Origin: Holothuria scabra
Taxonomy: Eukaryota > Echinodermata > Holothuroidea > Aspidochirotida > Holothuriidae
Assembly (NCBI GenBank): GCA_037179385.1
Contig: CM074185.1
Location: 50,533,000 to 50,596,999 of the forward strand
DNA length: 64,000 nucleotides
Direction: 5' to 3'
Positions 1 to 10,500 of this stretch are shown piece after piece; within the stretch, counting starts at the first letter, position 1; the number at the start of each line of letters is the position of its first letter. The notes under the pieces were generated by a model. That model had not been told where the DNA came from. It searched no databases and saw nothing but the letters and a program-made list of their open reading frames with translations. A program made the position numbers and the translations under genes.

Positions 1-3000
1 GTTCAGGAGGGACGCAGGCCAAAATCTTGGGAAGGGGGACAAATAATGCATGCCAGTCTTGGCTCCTCTGCAGCTGCACCAATGGGCGTTAATTCTTTTC
101 ATGTGGGCCAATTTCACCTGTGATTAATAAGTGGCCTTTATATGATAGCCCACTTCCCTGATATGAGAGAGCTCTTGGGCAAACAACTGATATGTGGGGA
201 GAATATGGGTCAGTTTCCCAATTAATATCCCTACATGTGAGCTACCCACATGGTGGCCTTGTTAATCTAATAAAGTTTTATTACCTGTGATATGCATTGG
301 TTCCCCATGTCATTGTTCCCCTCATATTTTTAGGTGCATGCCCAATAACTGTCTCTAACCCAAACCCCTATAATCCCAATGAGTTGATTGGTTGGGGAGC
401 AGTGAGACATGGGACTTGAGACAGAGGACCAAAACGAGATGGAATATATGAAAGTGGGACTTATGAGACATGGGAACAATATACCCTATGTGATAAGGTA
501 GAAATAGCCAGCCACCTTGTAGAGTATTGACCACAGTGATTCTTTCATACAGCCAGCAGCACTAACTAGGTATATAACACTTAATTCACTATAAACATGT
601 GTTTAATGTGAATCTGATAATTTTTACTCCTTTTACTGATTGCCGCCAGTCTCAAACAACAAGCAGCATAATACAAGACATGCATAGCCTACTGAAACAG
701 TGATCCAAGCTCAGAGAGAGAGAGAGAGAGTAACATGCCTATATTGCAAATCTGTCAGATTATGCATCATGTAGGAGGTAGGCCTTTACCTTCCCAGGAC
801 CATGAAGGACAATAATATCTTGTCTCAGAGAAGCAATTCATAATTTTAAATCCCACCCGAACCTTACTTCCCTTACTGTACTTTAAACACTCTGTCTGCA
901 TGGCCTGTCTGGTTGCAGTTTTATCGAGCCCTAGGTCACACCCCTCCCCCTTAAAAATGTTCTCTAGCTTCCCCCTAGAACTAAGTAATTGCACAGTAGC
1001 GGTTAAGAAGAAAATGTGATCAGATTCATACTGCACTCAATTCCCTGTTGCTATAGCCCTCAGTCCCGAAAACTAAGTTGTCCCTGGAGCCATGTGCATA
1101 AGCCTGCCACTTGTAAGGCTTTGGCGGAGTTTACACTGTCTCAAGAGGTTATGGAATGTAGCACTAGACTGTAGTAATGCAAGATCTACAGGTACTTATA
1201 CCTGCAATGATTTGTAACCAGGCTGTATGTGCTATGCCTTACAGTAGTTGTAAGCCTTTAATTTACTTACCTGTGATGACGGGATTGTTGCTATCCGAAG
1301 TGATCACCCAGACGCATGTCAGAATGATGCTCAGTTACAGATGGTAACGTATGAAGTGTCTCTCCACTTGTCACTTTTGTGCAACACTTGCCAGATTCTT
1401 TTCCATCACCCTACCCACAAACACACAAAAAATCCAAGTACACAAAAATATTGCAGAGGCTAGTAGTAGTAAGGACATGCTGTATATACATACTGTACAT
1501 TTATAAAAAGGTGCTGAGAAAATACCCCATAATTTGCAGTTACTGTAGCTCCCCCTATACTTTCTCCCCCAACCCTCCACAAAAATGTTCCTTAAACCAG
1601 TGAGTTGCTATCATCATACCACATTTGTATGTAAACAGTGTAGGTCTCAACAAGCTCAATAAAACTGGAAACATTTCTCAATTTCTCAATCTCAATTTCA
1701 GGGAGATGTAGACTACTGTAAGACTTCTACGGTTGTTGAAATCATCATGCATTATATCACACCACCTCTATTAATAAAGAATTTTTACTCATTGTTCCCA
1801 TAAAAGCAGCTTGCTTCATTAAGCAAAATAAAAAATCAACAAAATTCCTGCTACATGCTATTAACTAAATCATACTGATTGTTGAAAGCATCTCTTCTGT
1901 GAACAGCTACAGTAGTCATTGTTTTTCTACTACAGCAGTTCAAAAATATTTTCCCAGTTAATCAATTAAACCCTTTTTTTTTGGAAGTTTAATTGGTAGG
2001 TCCTTGTTTAAAATTATAACTCCATATGCACCACTTACTGCTTTATTGAAGGACAAGTGCATTTACCAATCACCACAGTTCAATGATAATTTCAGACTGT
2101 TCTCTAATTAACACCACAATTGCACCAACTGGTTGTACTGGTGTACAGATGATTGTCAAGTGCAGCCTATCTCTCATTTCAAAAATTGCAATGAAATATT
2201 TTCCAGGCCAAAGACTTTATTTACATAGTTCATGTAACCCACTCATTCCATGTAAAATTGGAGTCAAGATAGGTTTTCAACACATACACTACACATTCCA
2301 TGCCCAACATATACTCCATATACGTGTACTGCATAGCCTGGTTGCCAGCTGACTCTGCCAGAGATGGTGGCTTTGCAGTATGTATAGTCCCACTTCCTCC
2401 AATTGCTCAAGTTCTGTGTAAAAGAAAAAGGAAGGAGAATTAAGTACACTTTAAAATGTTCATACCATTCAGTGCATTCACTCTTGAAGCAAATATTCCA
2501 CCAAGGAGACTTGACGGAAACACTGCACAATGAAACATGCAGTGCTACAGCACTAGCGCGTTAGCATGTGGTCTGATGACGCTTTTGTTACCGGACCAGT
2601 AATAATTTTTTTTACTCAGATTAGTACAAGAAAACAACACACATTTAGCCTGGGCTACCTCAAATTTATGGTATCAAAATCTTATATAGTCTTCAAGTTG
2701 TACCATATTCTTTGTGTAGATATTCACATTCATAAAAAAAACCAGTGCAATTCTGTAGCTGTTCCTGAAGTTACAAAATAGGCAGTAGGCCTATATATGA
2801 ATGCTCATTTATTGTAAAGTATGCTAGGGCTCAAAATTAGCAGTTGTACATTTCATGAAACTTGTCAAGTGATCTTTCAGTGCCTGGGTAATTAATTTCC
2901 TGGTTTTCTGCAGGATTGACAATCCCTTGTACTGTAGCACACTGTTACACCTAGCTTGTATAAAGCAATTATTTTGTTGGGAAGCAAAACTAGTCCCTTC

Positions 3001-3296
3001 AGCAGGGTTCCTTTAAAATGTATGCATGCAACTCTCTGACTGACTAAGTAAAAGCCTGATCAAAGTTGTAAGCAATTTTGAAGAATTGTTATAATGAAAC
3101 CTCTGGGTAGAATTTGGGCCACCTGAATTATGCAATGCCAAGTACAAAATGCCTTTTACCTTATTCATGGGTCTGGGACAATTGATTTTGACCTATGCAG
3201 CAAACAATACCCCAAGTCCTGTATGTTGTGGTGTCTATAGTGCTGTCAACTAAAAGGGCCAGGCTGCAATAATCTTGCAATGTCATGCACTTATCG
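1..3296. other. Upstream non-coding DNA, no gene seen
   Basis: No open frame here looks like a conserved protein. A short (AG)n run sits at about 712-730. The ASS promoter and any 5' non-coding exon could lie here or further upstream; I could not identify them. Confidence 0.5.
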
Positions 3297-3314
3297 ATTG
3301 CAACACTGACACTT

Positions 3315-3612
3315 CCTAGACCTGGGGATGGTCGGGTATTGCCAGGGAATTTTATTTTTGAAATTGTTAAATCCCCAGGCAGAGCCTGGCCATGTCCATG
3401 CTAGGTTGGGTAAACATTGATCGAGGGTAAATCCCCTGCCAAGTTCCCACTGTCAGCTAGGCACTATGCATACCACTAGGAAAAGACCCGCCGGATTATC
3501 CCGGCCTTCTGATCCAGATGGAGTGAAATCCTAGCACCCTCAAGTCTCGGCCGGGTGGGGACAGAATGACTATGAAATCCATCCCCGGTCAAATCCCATC
3601 CCTGGGTCTAGG
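3315..3612. repeat. Foldback repeat (about 300 bp)
   Basis: The left arm CCTAGACCTGGGGATGG (3315-3331) pairs with the right arm CCATCCCTGGGTCTAGG (3597-3612), and GC-rich motifs of the ATCCCC type recur between them. Similarity appears to continue outward: ATTGCAAC is found at 3297 on + and at about 3630 on -. This is a MITE or an inverted duplication next to the hAT transposase remnant. No clear target duplication was found. Confidence 0.5.
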
Positions 3613-3790
3613 CCGGGGTGGAGGTTGCAATTGGTAAGTAGCCAAAGTGCATTGGTTTACCACAATTATACCAGCATGCCGGATATGTCTTCTTCTTTGC
3701 AGACTCCCAGTAGTTCCACTTGCCCTCCTCTATGCTGAACAGTGGCTCATCATAAGCTATAAAGTTGTGAAGTTCCTCTGCTACACTCAT
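3606..3790 (-). pseudogene. Remnant of hAT transposase dimerisation domain
   Basis: On the minus strand the frame reads ...EELHNFIAYDEP..., then KWNYWESAKKKTYP, then GYLPIATSTPA before a TAG. This layout resembles the hAT C-terminal dimerisation domain, PLxWWxxxxxxYPxLaxlAxxYLxIpATSxPaER: a WW-like pair, then YP, then YLxI(P)ATSTPA. The middle 'LAxLA' part is degenerate and the frame stops exactly where the foldback begins, so the gene is broken. No intact upstream domain could be read. A fossil element is likely; it is not functional. Confidence 0.5.
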
Positions 3791-3844
3791 GAGCTAGACA
3801 TATGTCCAACACGGTCAAACTTCATTGTTATTGCAGAGCACTAA

Positions 3845-5045
3845 CGTTACACACATCAACAGCCTACTTGATAGAATATTCTCTAACTCACACATTGTCT
3901 CTGCAGTGTTTACGAAATAACGTTGTTGTTAGATCTCATAGTGCATACTTAAACTGTAAGAGTTATTGCCTTCTCTGTGCTTTGTGTAACTCAACCACTA
4001 AATAAAGGTGGTCAATCAATAAATTTACTTCTTAAATCCTGCCGGTAATCAAACCCTGAAGCCTTCTTGGTGTCCCATGCATTAATAATGACACTTTTTC
4101 AATCCCTGCAAATGTCTTTAGGAATAATTTCAGATGTTATTGCAAAGACAATAGTTGCTTCATCGGTACGGTAAGGGCTCTACATTTGTCAACTGCTAGC
4201 ACTGCTGGCTGACAGATATGAATGACAAGGTCATGCGACCTAATGTATGTTTATTCATATCACTATTTACAGGCTGCCAACTTTGATTGGACTAGATATT
4301 AAGAAGCTACTACATATTATTCATCCTTAATGAAGGATGAATAAAATACAGGAATAACATAAAAATTATGACGTCATAGAAACCAGTTGGCCCAAGTCTC
4401 TTGTTGAGAAGCGATACCTTTATACACCGATAGAGGGTGTATTAGAAAAACAGGCAAGTACAGTATGCAGTACTGTGCTGGAGTACTGGATTTGCGTAGA
4501 GGTGTTGTCAGCTCCCCCAGGAACACTCACGAGAGACTTGGCCTAGTCTAGATACTAAGCTGACAGGAAATAAACTAATCTAACCAGTTGTTTCAATATT
4601 TGGGTAAACCAGGGCTTCGGATGAGCGAATTCTGAACAGGTGTAAGTGCAAATTTTTAGACAGCATTCAAATATGAAGTAAAAGAAGAGGAATAAATTCT
4701 TGATGCCACGTGAAGTTAAAAATAACATCTTTTATGAGAAACAGTGAGAAAAAAATACACTTTGAACACAAAATACGTCACTGAGAACAGGCTTCTGGTG
4801 AAATTGCAGTTAATTTGATATAGCGAACCCACAATTAATGATCTACCATTGACCTGACGACGATCTACCATTGACCTACACAGTACACAGGGACTGTCCC
4901 ATGTATTTTGTCCAGGATTGTAGGTACTGTACAGTATATGTACATGTGGGAATATATATACCCAGCGTACTGCTACTTACGTATGTAATTGTAAATGTAA
5001 TTACTTGGTTCTTAGCATACGTATATACGGGCATAAACGTATAAT
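3845..5045. other. Non-coding stretch with a short perfect palindrome
   Basis: There is no gene. At 4317-4344 two 12-bp arms, TTATTCATCCTT and AAGGATGAATAA, flank an AATG loop. A CRE-like TGACGTCA lies near 4370. Several TACTGTA/TACAGTA words cluster around 4920-4940. Confidence 0.4.
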
Positions 5046-5057
5046 AGGGTAAAGGCA

Positions 5058-6078
5058 CCAGTATTCAACCCCCTAAGATATAATTCCACATTTTTCAGTG
5101 AACTAAGGCTCCATCCCACATAAACTATTCCAAAGGTGAAAGCAACTTCTCTGCTTAATTGTCATCTACTTCTGTGTAACTGATTTGCAGATAAATACCT
5201 TTTAGAGATATTTGTATGCAAGAATTTGGGGAATTTCTTTGAAAATAGCTATTCTTATGAGGTCATGTAAGGCAAGATGGTTAAAATCAAAGGAACGTAA
5301 TTTTCTGTCATCCAGACTGGTTTAAAAAATAATGGAAGGTCAAGGCTTATATTTCTTCATTGTAGCAATTTATAAACAAATTTTAGGACCATAGTGAGGT
5401 TATGTGAAATTTGAAGGAAATTGAAGAGGGTTGAATACTGGTGCCGCAATCTTTATCTGCTACCCAGTATTCAACCCCCTGGTTCATTTATGGAACCAAA
5501 GATGATGTGAATGAAATCCAGTAGGATTTTCTGGTCATTTCTCAAAGAATTCACTAATGTTTAGTCAATTTGCATAGTCCTGTAAAATATTCAGGGTCTT
5601 AAAGAAAATATTGTAAAATTAGTACTTTTCCACTGAAATGCGTGTTATTTGCCCCTATTGACCTACAGGCAGACATACCAGTAACAGCAAAGTGAAATTT
5701 CCCTCTAAACTGCATGAAAAAGTTTTTCAAGAACCAAAATCAAATACTGAACAAAAGTCAATGAAGGTAATCGATATTTCTGTCCTGTTAACATTTTATC
5801 TGAATTGTACTTCACTAAATAATTTTTTGGGGTATAATGATCAGGGGGTTGAGTACTGGTCCCCAAAATTAAATACCAGTGACAGGAGGTTGAATACTGG
5901 GTTGGCAAATCCAAATTTTTAAGGTGAGCTATTTCTGAAGGAAAGGACTAAATCCAATATTTTTTGATGGTAACATGTTAGCCATCATAATATCTCACAA
6001 AAACATTTTGAGCCATATGATTCTACTTTACCTGGGAGGAAAAATTTCAAGAAGTTCCTTAAAGGGTTGAATACTGTT
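5058..6078. repeat. Region with six CCAGTATTCAACCC motifs in both orientations
   Basis: CCAGTATTCAACCCCC or its complement GGGTTGAATACTGG appears near 5058 (+), 5429 (-), 5465 (+), 5846 (-, as GAGTACTGG), 5889 (-) and 6064 (-, as GAATACTG). The outermost copies face inward, so the whole looks like a roughly 1 kb inverted-repeat element with internal copies of its own end motif. No transposase is visible, and the target duplication is unclear. Confidence 0.45.
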
Positions 6079-7346
6079 CATATGTACAGTATATGTCTTT
6101 ATATAGTATGTAGTACTGTTAGACAGTACTTATATTATCTGAAAACCCTCCACCGGGAATGGGGCTCGTAGCGAAGTCAGCAAGCGTATTGGTTTATATG
6201 CTACACTATGTATACCTGTATGCCAGGGGTTCAAAAACCAAGTTTAACCTTTACTTTTCCTTCTTCCACAGCATTAACCATGCACTTCTTTCCACAGCAA
6301 ACACATCATACCACTCTACTCAAGTGGAGAAAGAAAAAGAAACGCATTTCACTACGGGGGGGGGGGAAAAATTAAATGGAACATGTTTTAATTTTTATTG
6401 CAGAGTGCATATAGCCAAAGCATATAGGCAACTTAATATTACTAGGAGTTGAAATCTTGTTTGGCCAACAACATGATTCTGTGATAGTGATGAAATCACC
6501 TGGTAAATTGGTGGTGTCAAGTCACCATTGCACAACAAAGAAATTATGAGATGTGCTCTTTTCTTATGGACTGCTGCACATCATTTAAAACGAAGCCATG
6601 AGACTTCACATGGCCCCCAATAGGCTAGAAACCTATAGATTACTAGCAACTTATGAAATTTTGCAGTAAGAGTGCAGTCTTGTAACTTTTACAGTCAACT
6701 TTCACCCCAAACTACAATTTTTGAAGTTTACTACAGTGCTCATTTCTGAAATGCAGCACCTTCTGGAAACTCAAAATCCCTACTTGTGGCTGTCTTGATG
6801 GGTTTTTGACTAATAAAGTTTATTTGGAATGACAATTCTGAAAGGTTATGCAGTGGTATGTTATAATCTTTCAAACAATACACTCAATTGATAGTAGCAA
6901 TTGGCTCTGAAAACTTGTTGATAAGGATGTTGTGATCAATGGGGACTCATTTGAAGCTTGTTTGCTCAATAGATTAAGTATAGATGAAATTTTCATCCAC
7001 TTGACTGACACTGTACTTTTGTGTTGGTGTGTCTTTAAATCTCATCTACTGTAAGTAACTTACTAGCTAGGAAGATTACGCTGTATTCTTCTTCCTTGGA
7101 ATTTTTCTCAGGATTATATCTTAAGTTGATTTCATATTTGTGTTCCATTTACTAAAATTCCAGCAGTATTACTCTTATTGTACAGTATTTAATGTACGTA
7201 CTTGTTTTGCTGTTGACTTGCAATATATAGTACATGCAATTACAATGTGAAGTTCTTTTTTCTGTTGGGTGTGTATAATTTGTTTCAAGCCATGGACCTT
7301 TCAGTTAATTGACAAAAGTAGCAGCTGTTCTTTTCCCCATCTCCAG
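6079..7346. other. Non-coding DNA upstream of ASS exon 1
   Basis: This holds a poly-G run (about 6355-6366), a short MITE-B-like end at about 6700-6745 (CACCCCAAACTACAATTTTT) and a dispersed repeat at 6752-6980. No coding sequence is recognised. Confidence 0.45.
6752..6980. repeat. Dispersed repeat H, copy 1
   Basis: TGCAGCACCTTCTGGAAACT starts a stretch that recurs at 30273-30490. Shared words include TCTTTCAAACAATACACTCA versus TCTCTCAAACAATAGACACA, and GTTGTGATCAATGGGG. Type unknown. Confidence 0.5.
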
Positions 7347-7505
7347 GCAACAAATCAAGACATAAAGATGAGTGAATCTCAGGCAAAGAAGCAAAACACT
7401 AGCGGTCAGAAAGGTGTGGTTGTATTGGCATATAGTGGTGGTCTGGATACATCATGCATATTGCTCTGGCTGATTGAGCAAGGTTATGAAGTCGTGGCTT
7501 ACACA
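7347..7505 (+). CDS. ASS1: ASS exon 1 with start codon (coding from 7368)
   Basis: An acceptor-like CTCCAG ends at 7346, so a separate 5' UTR exon may lie upstream. I chose ATG 7368 as the start: it follows AAAG, and the family N-terminus ([15 protein letters not shown]) begins 14 codons later. An in-frame ATG at 7269 has no stop before this one, but it lies upstream of the likely acceptor and would encode nothing like the family. The exon encodes residues 1-46, including the P-loop that binds ATP. It ends in phase 0 at GTAAGT (7506). The first 14 residues (Ser, Gln, Lys rich) extend beyond the human N-terminus and are not conserved. Confidence 0.92.
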
Positions 7506-10500
7506 GTAAGTTGAATTTTACCAGCAGTCCTCCGTAGAATTTGGAGGAACAAAGATGGAACCTTCTTTGTCTTAGTCACAAATGTGTTGCTAACCTAAGA
7601 AAATGTCTGGAAATTGATAGTTACACCCAAGGTTGTTCGTACAAAGATCTGAATGTAAAACACATGCTTTCCAGATAGCAGAAAACGGCACTTTGTGTAC
7701 CATTTTTTTTATTTTTTTTTTTTTGTTCAAGAGTAGAAATTCTCTGTTTACAGGTTACTTCTTGTGCAAGTTGAGAATTACTGTAAGAGATTGTGTGGTT
7801 TAGTCATATGTGATTTAATTATGGTGAAAAAGCTATTTTTGGGGGGTCAGAGAGATTACACTCGAGAACTTAAATATGGGTCAGCAAATACCATTGTTGG
7901 TGGTTACCATGTGTTGCCAACACTCAAAGCTAATTGGGCTGCACAATGTTCTCGCCAGGTCCAATATTCCCAAGGTTCAGTGTTCCCAATGTTGGATAGT
8001 TCCTAGGGATTAATTGCTGTTTGTATTATTTCAATGGTTGTTAATGATTATGAGGTTTGTTTTTCTCAAGGTTCAGTGTTCATGTGGTTCAATATTCCTG
8101 ACATTCAATGTTCCCAAAGTTCAGTGTTCCCAGCTTCTGTATTTTATATGGTTGATGACGGTTACAAGGATTTTTATTCCCATTGTTTAATGTTCTCAGC
8201 AAGGTGTTCAATGTTCATGGCTTGGGAACATAGAACTTTTCGAACATTGAACCCCAAGAACATTGACATACTGTGGCCTCCAAAGCTTCAGCCCTGGTTT
8301 ATAGCAGTGGTTACCACCTCTTTAACGGTATCTACCAGTCATACAACACTGTAACTGGAGCATACTTTTATTCCTTATCATTTGGAAGAACAATTTTCCA
8401 AGATATGTTTGTGTTTTCTTCAGATTTCTTGAAAGCTTTCTGTACTTCAGTTCAAAGCAAGCACTTTGTGTACATATCTACAGTTTATAATGCCGTGCAT
8501 ACACAGTATACAGTACAGATGTACAGGTACTGTGTTCACTATATTTAATGAGTCTAACTTTTTGCCATTCATGGATGTTCATATCACAGGAACATATGCT
8601 AGCCACTCTGTTTATTCCATTACATGGAATTTATCGCAGACATTCACCTTGCCCTCTGGTTACCAAGCTAAGATTAAAACAATGTATGCTTGCCAAGCAG
8701 CCAGCTGAGGGAGTGCATGTACTGTGCATTTAGTTATTACCCCTGCTTGAGCACTGAGTGCTATTTTCAATGGCAGTTGTATTGATTTAATTGCTGCATA
8801 AAAAGTTGGTAGAATCCCAACTTGGTGTTCAGGAAGTTGAGGTGTTTGGCTGATAGTGTGGTAAAAGTAATTAAATACTATTGCACTTTTGCCTACTGAG
8901 TACAGCAATATGATGAAATGGGAAAACTAGTAGATTGAATGAAATGGAATCCCTTAGGAAAATTTACCATGGTAATACCATGGTAAAGTACCATGGTAAA
9001 TTACCATGGTATTATTGGCAGGTACCATGGTAATTTTACCATGGTAAATTACCATGGTAATACCATGGTAATCCGTGGTAATTTCATGGTAATTTTACCA
9101 TGGTAAATTACAATGGTAATACCATGGTAAAATACCATGATAATTTCATGGTAATTTTACCATGGTAAATTACAATGGTAAAATACCATGGCAAAATTCA
9201 TGGTACTTTCATAATGCTACCAAAGTAATACCACGACATTACTCAGGCACAATTATCATGACGTCACCGTGGAAAATAACTATGGTATTTTACTTCCATT
9301 GTAACAAAAGTGCAAAAATAAATCAACTTAAAACCAATTTGTTGCACTGATGTTTCAAAATTGTTATCCAGTTTATATCTCTGCGTTACAAGTTTGGCAT
9401 GCTCATTCTTTTCTTGGCTTTGCTGACAGAAGATCCTCATCCTGTAGCTGAAGAGGTTGGTCGACCATTCAGTTCATCTTTGGAAAATGATGTGGAACAT
9501 GTCAACAATAGTTTAGCCAAAGATATTTCTCAAAACACATCTTCTCAAATTTGTAACACTTTATTCAACATGTCTAAAGTTTAAACAAAAGAACAACACA
9601 TGCAATGATGAAATAAACAAAAGGGTAATAACTCAAAATTAAACAACAGTCATATAACACATATTATTCCTCAACAATTTCAATTCTTTTTGTTTCTTCA
9701 TTTTTTTCTTCTTGAGTAGTCTTTCCATAGTTGACATTTGAACTTTTCTGTTACTTTCTGAGGATCCTTCTGTGAGTTTACTGGAGAAAAATAAAAAAAG
9801 TATACCTGTAAGTTCTCTGGCGTATGCCACCAACTACACCTATGTCTACAGACCTGTGCCTTTTCTACTGCCCTGAAAACTGCAAATACAATCATAGAAA
9901 AAGTTAGACTTTAAAGTCAAACAAACCAGGTTCACGATCCCTGGACCTAGGGACTAATTGTTCAGTTCAGTTCAATTCAATTTATATCTTCCATCTCATT
10001 ATTACAAAAATCTGTACAATCAAATTGATACAATTTAATAACACATATACAGAACGATATTAAAGAATGTTGTCAGTACTAATAGTAATAATTGTTGAAA
10101 ACTTTATAGGGCCGAGACATTGAAAGGAGGGTCCTTTGGAAATTTTAGTGAGTGACACTTTCCAAATTTGCATTGATTTTTAATTAATTTCGTTTGCGAA
10201 AAATTGGATAAGTGAAGAAAGAGAAACAACCCTCCTATCCCTTTTTACTAAAAACAAAACTGTTAAAAACTGCCTGCTGAATTACAGTAACGAAAACAAA
10301 GAAATACATGTGAATCCCGGAGTGGCTGCAGATGCAGCAGAGATTCTTATGTATTTGTTTGTTTTTTCTGTATTTTACTGTAATTTTACCTGGCATTTTA
10401 ACAGACTAGGTGTAGTACACATGCACTGGAGGTAGAGCCTTCACAGGTAGACAGGTTTCAGGTACGGGTTGCTGTAAAAATCTTGAGGAAGCCTGACAGC

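Noticed and set aside
7269..7367. Upstream in-frame ATG extending the ASS N-terminus by 33 codons
   Set aside because: It crosses a plausible splice acceptor (7346) and encodes sequence unlike any ASS; ATG 7368 fits the family.
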